Positions 28,955-42,744 of a stretch of DNA of 64,000 nt are shown one piece after another (the stretch's first letter is position 1; each line of letters begins with the position of its first letter). The notes beneath the pieces were generated by a model. The model ran no database searches, was not told the origin of the DNA, and saw nothing but the letters and a program-made list of their open reading frames with translations. Location: positions 4,609,981 to 4,673,980 of the forward strand of contig NZ_KK853997.1 of NCBI RefSeq assembly GCF_000696185.1. Direction: 5' to 3'. The position numbers and the translations under genes were made by a program. Source of the DNA: Kitasatospora cheerisanensis KCTC 2395. GTDB taxonomy: Bacteria; Actinomycetota; Actinomycetes; Streptomycetales; Streptomycetaceae.

Positions 28955-30304
28955 GTGGTCGTGGTGGGCGCCGGCCTGGCCGGCCTGACCGCCGCACGCG
29001 AACTGCTGCGCGCGGGCCTGGAGCCGCTGGTCCTGGAGGCCCGCGACCGGGTCGGCGGCCGCACCCTCGGCCGCACCGCCGACGACGGCACCGTGCTGGA
29101 ACTCGGCGGCCAGTGGCTGGCCGACGGCAACGAGCGGATGGGCCGGCTCGCCCGCGAGGCCGGCGCGACGCTCTTCCGCAACCACGACGAGGGCGCCGAC
29201 CTGCTGGAGATGTCCGGCGAACTGCGCCACCAGCGCGGCGCCGTACCGCCGTTGAAGCCGCTCGCGCTGCTCGACGTCGCCCTCGCCCGGTTCCGGCTGG
29301 ACCGCCTGGTCGCCGCCGTGCCGGTGCGCACCCCCTGGCACGCGCCCGACGCCGCCCGGCTGGACGACACCAGCATCGGCGACTGGCTGGACCGCCACAC
29401 CCGCAGCCGGGAGGGCCGCGCCCTGCTCGACCTGGCCTTCACCACCATGTGGGGCGCCGAGCCGCACCGGCTCAACCTGCTCCAGGCGCTCGCGTACATC
29501 GGCAGCACCGGCAAGTTCGACAACCTCACCACCACCAAGATCCAGGACCGGATCACCGGCGGCGCCGCCGGCGTCGCCCGGTTCCTCGCCGACGGCCTCG
29601 GCGAACGCGTGCTGCTGGAGGCCCCGGTCACCGCGATCCGGCTCACCGCCGGCGGCGTCGAGGCGGAGTCCGCGCAGGGCGCCGTCCGGGCCCGCCGGGC
29701 CGTGATCGCCGTGCCGCCGCAACTGGCCGCCGACATCCGCTTCGAACCCGGCCTGCCGCACGACCGCGCCACCGCGCTGCGCAGCGTCCCGATGGGCGCC
29801 GTCACCAAGGTGTCCGCACTGTACGACCGGCCGTTCTGGCGCGAGCGCGGCCTGAGCGGCAAGGCGCTCACCGGACGCGGACCGCTCACCGCCGTGTTCG
29901 ACAACTCGGCCCCCGGCGACGGCAGTCCGGGCGTGCTGGTGGGCTTCGTGCCCGGCACCCGGGCCCGCGAGCTGGCCGCCCTCCCCGAGGACGACCGCCG
30001 GCGGGCGGTGCTCGACAGCCTGGTCCGGCTGTTCGGCCCGCAGGCCGGCACACCCGGGCTGTACGTCGAGAAGGACTGGGCGGCCGACCCCTGGTCGCGC
30101 GGCGGCTACTTCGGCCTGCCCGCCCTCGGCACGATGACCGGCGCGGTCCGCACCCTCGCCGAACCCCACGGCCCGGTGCACTGGGCCGGCTCGGAGACCG
30201 TCCTCAAGGACTACGGAGGCATGGAGGGCGCCGTGACCTCCGGCGAACGCGCCGCGGCCGAGGTGCTCGCCGCGATCGGCGAGGCGGCCGTCCAACCCGC
30301 GTGA
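28955..30304 (+). CDS. Flavin amine-oxidase family oxidoreductase
   Basis: The 449-residue protein has VVVGAGLAGLTAARELLRAG (FAD-binding), VGGRTLGRTADDGTVLELGGQW (second dinucleotide-binding signature) and the C-terminal WAGSETVLKDYGGMEGAV typical of monoamine oxidases and related desaturases. The start is uncertain. GTG 28955 has GAGG five bases upstream and needs no frame change. ATG 28908, with an AGGAAGG site, would join the same protein if one base is missing near 28930. The substrate could be an amine or a carbon-carbon bond to be desaturated. It sits in the redox block upstream of the PKS. Confidence 0.85.
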   Translation: MVVVGAGLAGLTAARELLRAGLEPLVLEARDRVGGRTLGRTADDGTVLELGGQWLADGNERMGRLAREAGATLFRNHDEGADLLEMSGELRHQRGAVPPLKPLALLDVALARFRLDRLVAAVPVRTPWHAPDAARLDDTSIGDWLDRHTRSREGRALLDLAFTTMWGAEPHRLNLLQALAYIGSTGKFDNLTTTKIQDRITGGAAGVARFLADGLGERVLLEAPVTAIRLTAGGVEAESAQGAVRARRAVIAVPPQLAADIRFEPGLPHDRATALRSVPMGAVTKVSALYDRPFWRERGLSGKALTGRGPLTAVFDNSAPGDGSPGVLVGFVPGTRARELAALPEDDRRRAVLDSLVRLFGPQAGTPGLYVEKDWAADPWSRGGYFGLPALGTMTGAVRTLAEPHGPVHWAGSETVLKDYGGMEGAVTSGERAAAEVLAAIGEAAVQPA

Positions 30305-30350
30305 CGACCCGTCGGCGGGCTCGACCCGGCCCTGACCCCAGGAGACTGCG

Positions 30351-31307
30351 ATGAACCGCTTGGAGACGGAACGGCACGGTGCGGTACTGACCGTGCGCCT
30401 GCGCAACGAACCCTTCAACTTCCTGACCGGCGCGCTGCTGGCCGAACTCGCCGACACCCTGGCCAGGGCCGAGCGCGACCCGACCGTCCGGGCGGTGGTG
30501 CTCGCCAGCGCCGTGCCCGGCGTCTTCCTCGGCCACTACGACATCGAGGAGCTGCTGGCCGGCGCCGAGGCCGGCGGCATGGAGATCTCCTCCCGGCTCG
30601 CCCCCGCCCCGCTGCGCCTGGTCGCCGCGCTCGGCAAGGTCCCCGGCATGCGCGGCCTGCTCGACCGCACCCCGGTGGCCGGCATGCAGGCCCTGCTGGC
30701 CTTCCACGAGGTGGTCCGGCGGATCCGCAACAGCGACATGGTCCACGTCGCGGCCGTCGACGGCCTCGCACTGGGCGGCGGCTTCGAACTCGCCCTCGCC
30801 TGCGACGTGCGGATCATGGGCGACGGCCCCTACCGGGTCGGCCTGATGGAGATCGCCTTCGGCCTGCTGCCCGGCGGCGGCGGCAGCCAGCTGCTCGCCG
30901 AGACCCTCGGCGCCGGCCGCGCCGTCGAACAGCTCCTGGAAGGACGGCTGTTCGGCCCGGCCGCCGCCCTGGAGGCCGGCATCGTGCACCGGGTGGTCGA
31001 CCACGACGAGGTGCGCGCCGAGGCCGCGGAGACCGCCGCCCGGCTCGCCCGTCGCGCCCCCGGCTCCGTACGGTCCGTCAAGCAGGCCGTCCACTATGCC
31101 GGTTCGGGCCGGTTCGGCCGCGGCTTCGCCGTCGAACGGGCCCGCTTCCTGGCCCTCGCCAGCCGGCCGAGCACGCACGCCGCGCTGCGCCGCTACCTGG
31201 AGGACGTCCGGGCCCACCGGCGCGAGCACGGCGGTGACCCCGCGGCCTTCGCGGGCGACTTCCTGCCCGCCTGGCAGGCCGGCACCGCGGCGGCCGACCG
31301 TTCCTGA
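30351..31307 (+). CDS. Enoyl-CoA hydratase/isomerase (crotonase) family protein
   Basis: The 318-residue crotonase has the oxyanion-hole segments VLASAVPGVFLGHYDIEEL and AVDGLALGGGFELALACDVRIMG, and GLMEIAFGLLPGGGGSQLL, where one catalytic Glu normally lies. It acts on acyl-CoA thioesters by hydration, dehydration or isomerisation. The ATG at 30351 follows GGAGA. The location between two flavin enzymes suggests beta-oxidation-like tailoring of an acid that later enters the PKS through the adenylating ligase; this is inference. Confidence 0.88.
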   Translation: MNRLETERHGAVLTVRLRNEPFNFLTGALLAELADTLARAERDPTVRAVVLASAVPGVFLGHYDIEELLAGAEAGGMEISSRLAPAPLRLVAALGKVPGMRGLLDRTPVAGMQALLAFHEVVRRIRNSDMVHVAAVDGLALGGGFELALACDVRIMGDGPYRVGLMEIAFGLLPGGGGSQLLAETLGAGRAVEQLLEGRLFGPAAALEAGIVHRVVDHDEVRAEAAETAARLARRAPGSVRSVKQAVHYAGSGRFGRGFAVERARFLALASRPSTHAALRRYLEDVRAHRREHGGDPAAFAGDFLPAWQAGTAAADRS

Positions 31308-31387
31308 GCGGGACGGCCGACCCACGGGCCGCAAAAAATATCTGATACCTCGTCATGCCCACGCTTAACGTTGGGAGAGTGTGCACC

Positions 31388-32731
31388 ATGCTGGGAAAGC
31401 TGGTCGGAAACGGAACGCGCGTCGCGGTCGTCGGCAGCGGCATCTCGGGCCTGTCCGCGGCACTGCGCCTGGAACGGGCCGGGTTCGAGGTCGACCTCAT
31501 CGAACGCGAGGACCGGCTCGGCGGCCGGTTCGGCGTCGGCAACCTGGGAGACCGCCCGGTGATGATGGGCGGCAAGAACATCGGCCGGCGCTACCACGCG
31601 TTCCGCGCCTGGCTCGACGCCATCGGCCACTACCAGTGGGAGTCCTTCGGCATCAACACCTCCTTCATGAAGGAGGACGAGGTGCTGACCCTGGACAGCA
31701 CCCGCCGGGGCCGCTCGCTGGCCAACATCCGCCGGATGAGCTCGCCGCGCGACCTCGCCCGGCTCGCCGCCATGGCCGCCCGGATCCGCCTCGACGAGTC
31801 GAACAAGTTCCTCGGCTCGGCGTACTTCACCGAACTGTCCCGCCGCCACGACCACCAGCCGCTCAGCGCCCACTTCGGCGAGGCCACCGCCAACGTGCTG
31901 CTGCGGCCGATGACCGTCCGGATGAACGGCGCCGAACCCGACGAGGTCTACCTCGGCACCTTCGGCACCAACCTGGCACTGATGCTCGACCACTACGACC
32001 AGCTGGTGCACAGCATTCAGCCCGCCCTGGAGGCGTTCTCCCGCCGGGTCACGGTCCGGCTGAACACCACCGTGGAGAGCCTGGTGGTCCGCGACGGCCG
32101 GATCACCGGCGTGCGGCTGTCCGAACAGGGCGGCCCCGTCGAGGAGGTCGACTACGCCGGCGTGATCGTCGCCGTCCCCGCCTACGCCGCCGCCGACATC
32201 GTCCGCGACGAACTGCCCGGCCTCGCCAAGCGGCTCTCCGAGGTCCGCTACAACCCGTCCAGCGTCATGCTCGTCGAGTACGACCGGCCGGTGTTCAGCG
32301 CCGAGGTCCGGGCGCTCGCCATCCACGACGGCGGCCCCTGCAGCAACGCCGGCTCCTACGGCATGAACGACCGGCACATCGTCCGCTACACCTTCAGCGG
32401 CGCCGGCGCCAAGAACGCCGAACTGTCGCCCGAACAGCTGGACACCTGGGTCGGCCAGGCCGAACAGCGGCTCACCCGCTACCTGGGCGTCACCCGGGCC
32501 AAGCCGGTCCGCTCGGTCGGCAAGATCTGGCCCGCCGCGTACAGCGCCTACCTGCCGTACCACGGCGACTTCCTGAACGAGGTGCACCGGTCCGTGCAGA
32601 GCCTGCCCGGACTCGAACTCTCCGGCGACTACCTGTGGGGCGTCTCCATCGAGGCCTGCACCCGGGCCGGCAACGCCGCCGGCGACCGGCTGGTCGACCA
32701 CCTCGCGCTCGCCCCGGCGGTGGGACGGTGA
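31388..32731 (+). CDS. FAD-dependent oxidoreductase (phytoene-desaturase-like)
   Basis: The 447-residue protein begins with an FAD-binding fold, VAVVGSGISGLSAALRLERAG, and the following LIEREDRLGGRFG. The C-terminus has SGDYLWGVSIEACTRAGNAAGDRL, the FAD-contact region of NAD(P)-binding Rossmann/desaturase-type proteins. It may desaturate or isomerise an acyl chain. ATG 31388 is preferred because GGGAGAG lies eight bases upstream; an ATG at 31355 is also in frame. It is preceded by an AT-rich patch (AAAAAATATCTGATA) that may hold a promoter. Its stop overlaps the start of the next gene. Confidence 0.83.
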   Translation: MLGKLVGNGTRVAVVGSGISGLSAALRLERAGFEVDLIEREDRLGGRFGVGNLGDRPVMMGGKNIGRRYHAFRAWLDAIGHYQWESFGINTSFMKEDEVLTLDSTRRGRSLANIRRMSSPRDLARLAAMAARIRLDESNKFLGSAYFTELSRRHDHQPLSAHFGEATANVLLRPMTVRMNGAEPDEVYLGTFGTNLALMLDHYDQLVHSIQPALEAFSRRVTVRLNTTVESLVVRDGRITGVRLSEQGGPVEEVDYAGVIVAVPAYAAADIVRDELPGLAKRLSEVRYNPSSVMLVEYDRPVFSAEVRALAIHDGGPCSNAGSYGMNDRHIVRYTFSGAGAKNAELSPEQLDTWVGQAEQRLTRYLGVTRAKPVRSVGKIWPAAYSAYLPYHGDFLNEVHRSVQSLPGLELSGDYLWGVSIEACTRAGNAAGDRLVDHLALAPAVGR

Positions 32732-33567
32732 CCGGCCTGCCGTTCGGCCGCGCCCGCCGCCGCGACGGCTGGGCCGTGGTCACCGGGGCGTCCTCCGGCA
32801 TCGGTGAGGCGCTCGCCCACCAGCTCGCCGGCCGCGGCCACCGCCTGCAGCTCGTCGCCCGCCGCAAGGACCGCCTGGAGCGGCTCGCCCAGGAACTGCG
32901 CCAACGCCACCGGGTCGCCGTCGAGGTCCGCGAGTGCGACCTCGCCGATCGGGCCGAGCGCGCCGCCCTCTGCGAACACCTCGCCGGCCTGGAGATCGCG
33001 ATCCTGGCCAACAACGCGGGCTTCACCACCTGCGGCCCGCTGGCCGGCGGAGACGCCCGCCGCGAGGCCCAGGAGGTCGAGGTCAACGCCGTCGCGGTGC
33101 ACGAACTCACCCTCGCCGTGCTGCCCGGCATGCTGGCCCGGCGCAGCGGCCGGATCCTGTTCACCGGCTCCACCGCCGGCATGCAGCCGGTGCCGACCGC
33201 CGCCACCTACGCGGCGACCAAGGCGTTCGTGAACACCTTCGCCGAATCGCTGCACGGCGAACTGCGCGGCACCGGCGTCAGCTGCACCCTGCTCGCACCC
33301 GGGCCGGTGCGCAGCGAGTTCATGGCCGTCGGCGGCGCCCAGGAGCTCGAGGAGCGCCGCTGGTTCGCCTGGCAGACGCCCGAGACGGTCGCCAAGGCCG
33401 GCCTGCGGGCCGCCCGCTGGGGCCGGCGGGTGTCGGTGCCCGGCCCGATGGCCAAACTGCAGGGCCTGGCCGGCCGGCACGTGCCGCACGGCCTGACCTT
33501 CCTGCTGCTGCGCACCGTCGTGCTGCCCAGGATGCGCAGCCCGAAGTCCCACGGCGGTGCGCCGTGA
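32728..33567 (+). CDS. Short-chain dehydrogenase/reductase
   Basis: The 279-residue SDR shows VVTGASSGIGEALAHQLAG (cofactor binding), ILANNAGFTTCG, a Ser in LFTGSTAGM and the catalytic pair in ATYAATKAFVNTF. Its GTG start overlaps the preceding stop (GTGA), so it is coupled to the flavin oxidoreductase. Homologues of this type reduce ketones in lipid and polyketide pathways. Its stop overlaps a GTG at 33564 that is in frame with the transposase-like gene downstream, although that gene more likely starts at 33840. Confidence 0.9.
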   Translation: MTGLPFGRARRRDGWAVVTGASSGIGEALAHQLAGRGHRLQLVARRKDRLERLAQELRQRHRVAVEVRECDLADRAERAALCEHLAGLEIAILANNAGFTTCGPLAGGDARREAQEVEVNAVAVHELTLAVLPGMLARRSGRILFTGSTAGMQPVPTAATYAATKAFVNTFAESLHGELRGTGVSCTLLAPGPVRSEFMAVGGAQELEERRWFAWQTPETVAKAGLRAARWGRRVSVPGPMAKLQGLAGRHVPHGLTFLLLRTVVLPRMRSPKSHGGAP

Positions 33568-33839
33568 CCGTCGGCGGAGCGGGGGCCGCCCCGACTGACG
33601 CCACGGACCACGGGACGCCGGTCCGCCCCACCGGACCGGTGTCCCGTCCCGCCGCGGCCCGACCCGTCGGCCGCCGCGGCCGCCCGGAGAGAACGCGCCG
33701 GAGAATGAACGGGAGAATCATCGCCGGCGGTGCCGCCGGGCAGTGGGGCGTGCGGCGCAGGAACATTGCGGGGGAATCCGCGGGCGGAAGAGGAAGCCGA
33801 CCGCCCGGGCATTCCCGCCCGAACCACTGGGGGGAATCG

Positions 33840-34877
33840 ATGAAATCAACCGCCGAGGAGAGGCTCTCCGACCGGCTCGCCATTGGCATTCTCATCTGGG
33901 CGTTCCCGCCCGACCGGGTCGACGGCGCCATTCGCGCCAGCGGCCGGGCCGGAATACGGACCCGGCTCTTACCGCCGCTGATCACCGTCTACTACGTGCT
34001 GGCGATGTGCCTGTTCCCGTACAAGCCGTACGAGGAACTCGCCCGGCTGCTCGCCGAGGGCCTCGCCCTGTCCGACCCGACCGGCGTGCTCAGCCTCAGC
34101 TGCGTGCCCTCCACCGCCGCGATCTCCCGGGCCCGGATGCGCCTCGGCATCCAGCCGCTTAGAGAGCTGTTCGCGCAGACCGCCGTCCGCCCGCCCGTCG
34201 AGGGCGCCCCCCGCTTCCGCCGCTCGCGCCTGTGGACGCTGACCGGCGGCACCGTCAACCTCCCCGACCACGCGGCCCAGGGCGGCGCGCCGGGCACCCC
34301 CCGGATGCGGATCGCGGTGGTCGCCGAACACGGCACCGGCATGCTGATCGGCGCCCAGGTCGAACCCCTGTCCGGCGACCCCTCGAAGTCCGCCGACGAG
34401 CTGTTCCGGCTGCTCGGACCCGGCGACCTGCTGGTCGCCCAGGCCGAGTTCGCCGGCCCCGAACTGGCCGGCGCCGCCCTCGCCACCGGCGCCGACCTGC
34501 TGTGGAGCGTGCCGCAGTCCACCGGCCTGCCGGTCACCGAGACCCTCGACGACGGCTCCTACCTGTCGGTGCCGGCCAGCTGGCCGGACGACCCGGTCCG
34601 CGGCCGCCCCGTGGTGCGGGTGGTCACCGGCGCCAAGTGCGCCGAGCGGCTGGTCACCACCCTGCTCGACCCGGCCCAGGCCACCCGGGCCGAGCTGCGC
34701 GGCGTCTACGAGGCGCGCTGGCGCTTCGAGGAGGCCGCCGAGCAGCTCGACGCGTTCCGGCGCACCCCGAAGAAGGCGATGCGCTCGCGCTCGCCGGAAA
34801 TGATGGAACAGGAACTCTGGGGCTACCTGCTGGTCTACTGCGCGATCCGCAATCTCGCCAAGAACCGGAATCTCTGA
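33840..34877 (+). CDS. Transposase-derived protein (IS4 type), catalytic acids lost
   Basis: The 345-residue protein has the IS4 N-terminal domain (ERLSDRLAIGILIWAFPPD, then STAAISRARMRLGIQPLRELF) and a degraded RNase H-like domain. From what I recall of the family, the first catalytic Asp normally lies in a DGTxLDVPD motif, but here it reads TGGTVNLPD. The second, normally LLADRGF, reads LVAQAEF. The Glu region YEARWRFEE remains. The frame is intact, so it is probably domesticated rather than mobile. It contains one TTA codon at 33969, making translation dependent on the bldA tRNA. An upstream in-frame GTG (33564) would add 92 low-complexity residues. GGGGGG five bases upstream supports ATG 33840. 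The C-terminus is shorter than in active relatives. Confidence 0.82.
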   Translation: MKSTAEERLSDRLAIGILIWAFPPDRVDGAIRASGRAGIRTRLLPPLITVYYVLAMCLFPYKPYEELARLLAEGLALSDPTGVLSLSCVPSTAAISRARMRLGIQPLRELFAQTAVRPPVEGAPRFRRSRLWTLTGGTVNLPDHAAQGGAPGTPRMRIAVVAEHGTGMLIGAQVEPLSGDPSKSADELFRLLGPGDLLVAQAEFAGPELAGAALATGADLLWSVPQSTGLPVTETLDDGSYLSVPASWPDDPVRGRPVVRVVTGAKCAERLVTTLLDPAQATRAELRGVYEARWRFEEAAEQLDAFRRTPKKAMRSRSPEMMEQELWGYLLVYCAIRNLAKNRNL

Positions 34878-34992
34878 TGCGCTGACAAACCACTGCACAA
34901 TTCGGCCTGGACGGGCCGGCGCATTCCGTCGCCGACAATCGGGAAAGAGTCGGTGGCGGATTTCGGCATGCCGTTCTCCGGGGCGTCCCGGT

Positions 34993-35018
34993 GATTTAAC
35001 CGGGCCGCCCGGTAAATC
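34993..35018. promoter_or_regulatory. Imperfect palindrome just upstream of the FAAL/PKS promoter
   Basis: Arms GATTTAACCGGGC and GCCCGGTAAATC face each other across one base, with one extra A in the left arm. The site ends one base before the -35 hexamer, so a bound dimeric regulator would control the main polyketide operon. It lies in the 362-base gap before the FAAL gene; the left part of that gap shows nothing else. Confidence 0.6.
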
Positions 35019-35019
35019 G

Positions 35020-35049
35020 TTGACCCGCGCCGGACGGGCCAGCTAGCGT
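35020..35049 (+). promoter_or_regulatory. Predicted sigma-70-type promoter of the FAAL/PKS operon
   Basis: TTGACC (35020-35025) and TAGCGT (35044-35049) are separated by 18 bases, close to the housekeeping consensus of actinomycetes. This leaves a leader of about 180 bases before the FAAL start at 35240. Confidence 0.6.
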
Positions 35050-35239
35050 GTGCGGAGTATTCGCCCGGCCGTCGGGCGGGGAACTCCGTCGAGCACCGGA
35101 AAACGGTGAACCGGTCCCTCCCCGCGCAGCCGACCCGGGCGCCGGCGCCGCCGTGCGGCGGATCGCCCCGCAACCCACCACCCGACGCAGCGCTCGATGC
35201 ACGCCGCGGGTCGTCGTCGTCACCACAGGGAGCGAGACA

Positions 35240-37014
35240 TTGGGAACTCCAGGGCAGGTTTCGACCATCTCGGCGCTGCTGTCGGAGAACGCGCAGCAGC
35301 GCGCGGACGAGCGGGCCTTCACCATCCTCAACGACGGGCACGACGAGTCCGACGTGATGACCCACGCCTCGCTCGACCTGGAGGCCCGGGCGATCGCCGC
35401 GCGCCTCCAGCAGTCGGCGCGGCCCGGCGACCGGGCGCTCGTCCTGGCCACCGACAACGCCCACTTCATCCGCGCCTTCATGGCCTGCCAGCACGCCGGC
35501 GTGATCGCCGTCCCGATCGCCCCGCCGCTGCCGCTGCGCAACCCCCGCAAGGCCGCGACGATGCGCGCGATCGCCGCCGACTCGGGCGCGCGGATCGTGC
35601 TCACCGGCAGCACCACCCAACTGCGCGAGCCGGTCCGCACCTTCGCCCCCGACCTCGCCGAACTGGAGTGGATCGACGTCGACACCGTGCCGGTGACGGC
35701 CGCCGCCGACTTCCGGGCGCCGCGGATCGACGCCGAGGACATCTCCTTCCTGCAGTACACCTCCGGCTCCACCGCGCTCCCCAAGGGCGTGATGGTCAGT
35801 CACCGGGCGCTGCTGGCCAACGAGGAGATGTTCGCCGCGATCATGGGCCTCACCGCCGAGGACGTGATCGTCTCCTGGCTGCCGCTGTTCCACGACATGG
35901 GCCTGATCGGCAAGGTGCTGCAGGCCTCCTACCTGGGCACCCACCTGGTGCTGATGCCCCCGGCGGCGTTCGTCCAGCGCCCGGCCCGCTGGCTGCGCGC
36001 CATCACCAAGTACCGCGGCACGATGGCCGGCGCGCCCAACTTCGCCTACGACATGTGCGTCAGCCGGATCGCCGAGCAGGACCGCGCCGAGTTCGACCTC
36101 TCCAGTTGGAAGGTCGCCTTCAGCGGCGCCGAGCCGATCCGCCCCGCCACCTTCGACGCCTTCGCCAAGGCCTACGCCCCGTACGGCCTCGCCCCCGAGA
36201 CCATGCAGACCGCGTACGGGCTGGCCGAGGTCACCCTGATCGCCTCCGGCGGCGTCCGCGGCGAGGCCCCGATCACCACCGACGTCGACCACGACGCGCT
36301 GCGCAAGGGCCAGGTGGTGCCGGGCGGCGACTACACCATGATCAGCGTCGGCAAGGCCCGGCTGAGCCGCCGGATCGCCATCGTCGACCCGGTCACCAAA
36401 CTGGCCCGCGAGCAGGGAACCGTCGGCGAGATCTGGCTGGCCGGCGACGACGTCCCGCCCGGCTACTGGGGCAACCCGGAAGCGACCCTGGAGACCTTCC
36501 AGGCCCGCATCGCCGACACCGGCGAGGGCCCGTTCCTGCGCACCGGCGACCTCGGCGTGCTGCACCAGGACGAGCTGTACATCACCGGCCGGCTCAAGGA
36601 CGTCATCATCGTCGGCGGCCAGAACCACTACCCGCAGGACCTGGAGGAGACCGCCGAGTCCGCCCACCCGTGGGTGCGGCCCGGATTCGGCTGCGCCTTC
36701 GCACTGGAACGCGACGGCCGCGAACAGGTGGTCCTGGTCGCCGAGATCCTGCGGCCGCTCGGCAGCCGGCGCACCGGCAGCGAGGCCGCCAAGGCGCCGC
36801 TGCCCACCCTCGCCGAGATCCGCCGGAAGATCCTCGCCGCCGTCAGCGACCAGCACGGCATCCGGCTGGACGACGTCCTGCTGGTGCCGGTCGCCTCCGC
36901 GCCCAAGACCTCCAGCGGCAAGATCCAGCGCAGCACCTGCCGGGCCGCCTACGAGGCCGGCGAACTCAAGTCCGCGCCGGAGCCCGGCGGCCAGGTGCTG
37001 GAGGAGATCTCCTG

Positions 37015-37015
<1 letters not shown>
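35240..37015 (+). CDS. Fatty acyl-AMP ligase (FAAL), PKS loading enzyme
   Basis: The 591-residue ANL-superfamily enzyme activates a carboxylic acid as acyl-AMP and passes it directly to an acyl carrier protein. ATP-binding core motifs are FLQYTSGSTALPKGV and QTAYGLAEVTL; the C-terminal GGQNHYPQDLEETAE is a hallmark of FAALs as opposed to CoA ligases, and SSGKIQRS carries the catalytic Lys. The start is TTG 35240 with GGAG eight bases upstream. The stop overlaps the next start by ATGA, and the next protein begins with an ACP, the evident acceptor. It probably loads the starter acid of the pathway. Confidence 0.93.

Positions 37016-42740
<5,725 letters not shown>

Positions 42741-42744
<4 letters not shown>

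Noticed and set aside
33568-34990. A mobile insertion sequence at the transposase-like gene
   Set aside because: I found no terminal inverted repeats or target duplication by eye, two catalytic aspartates appear missing, and the gene has intact coding sequence in cluster context. It is reported as a transposase-derived protein instead.
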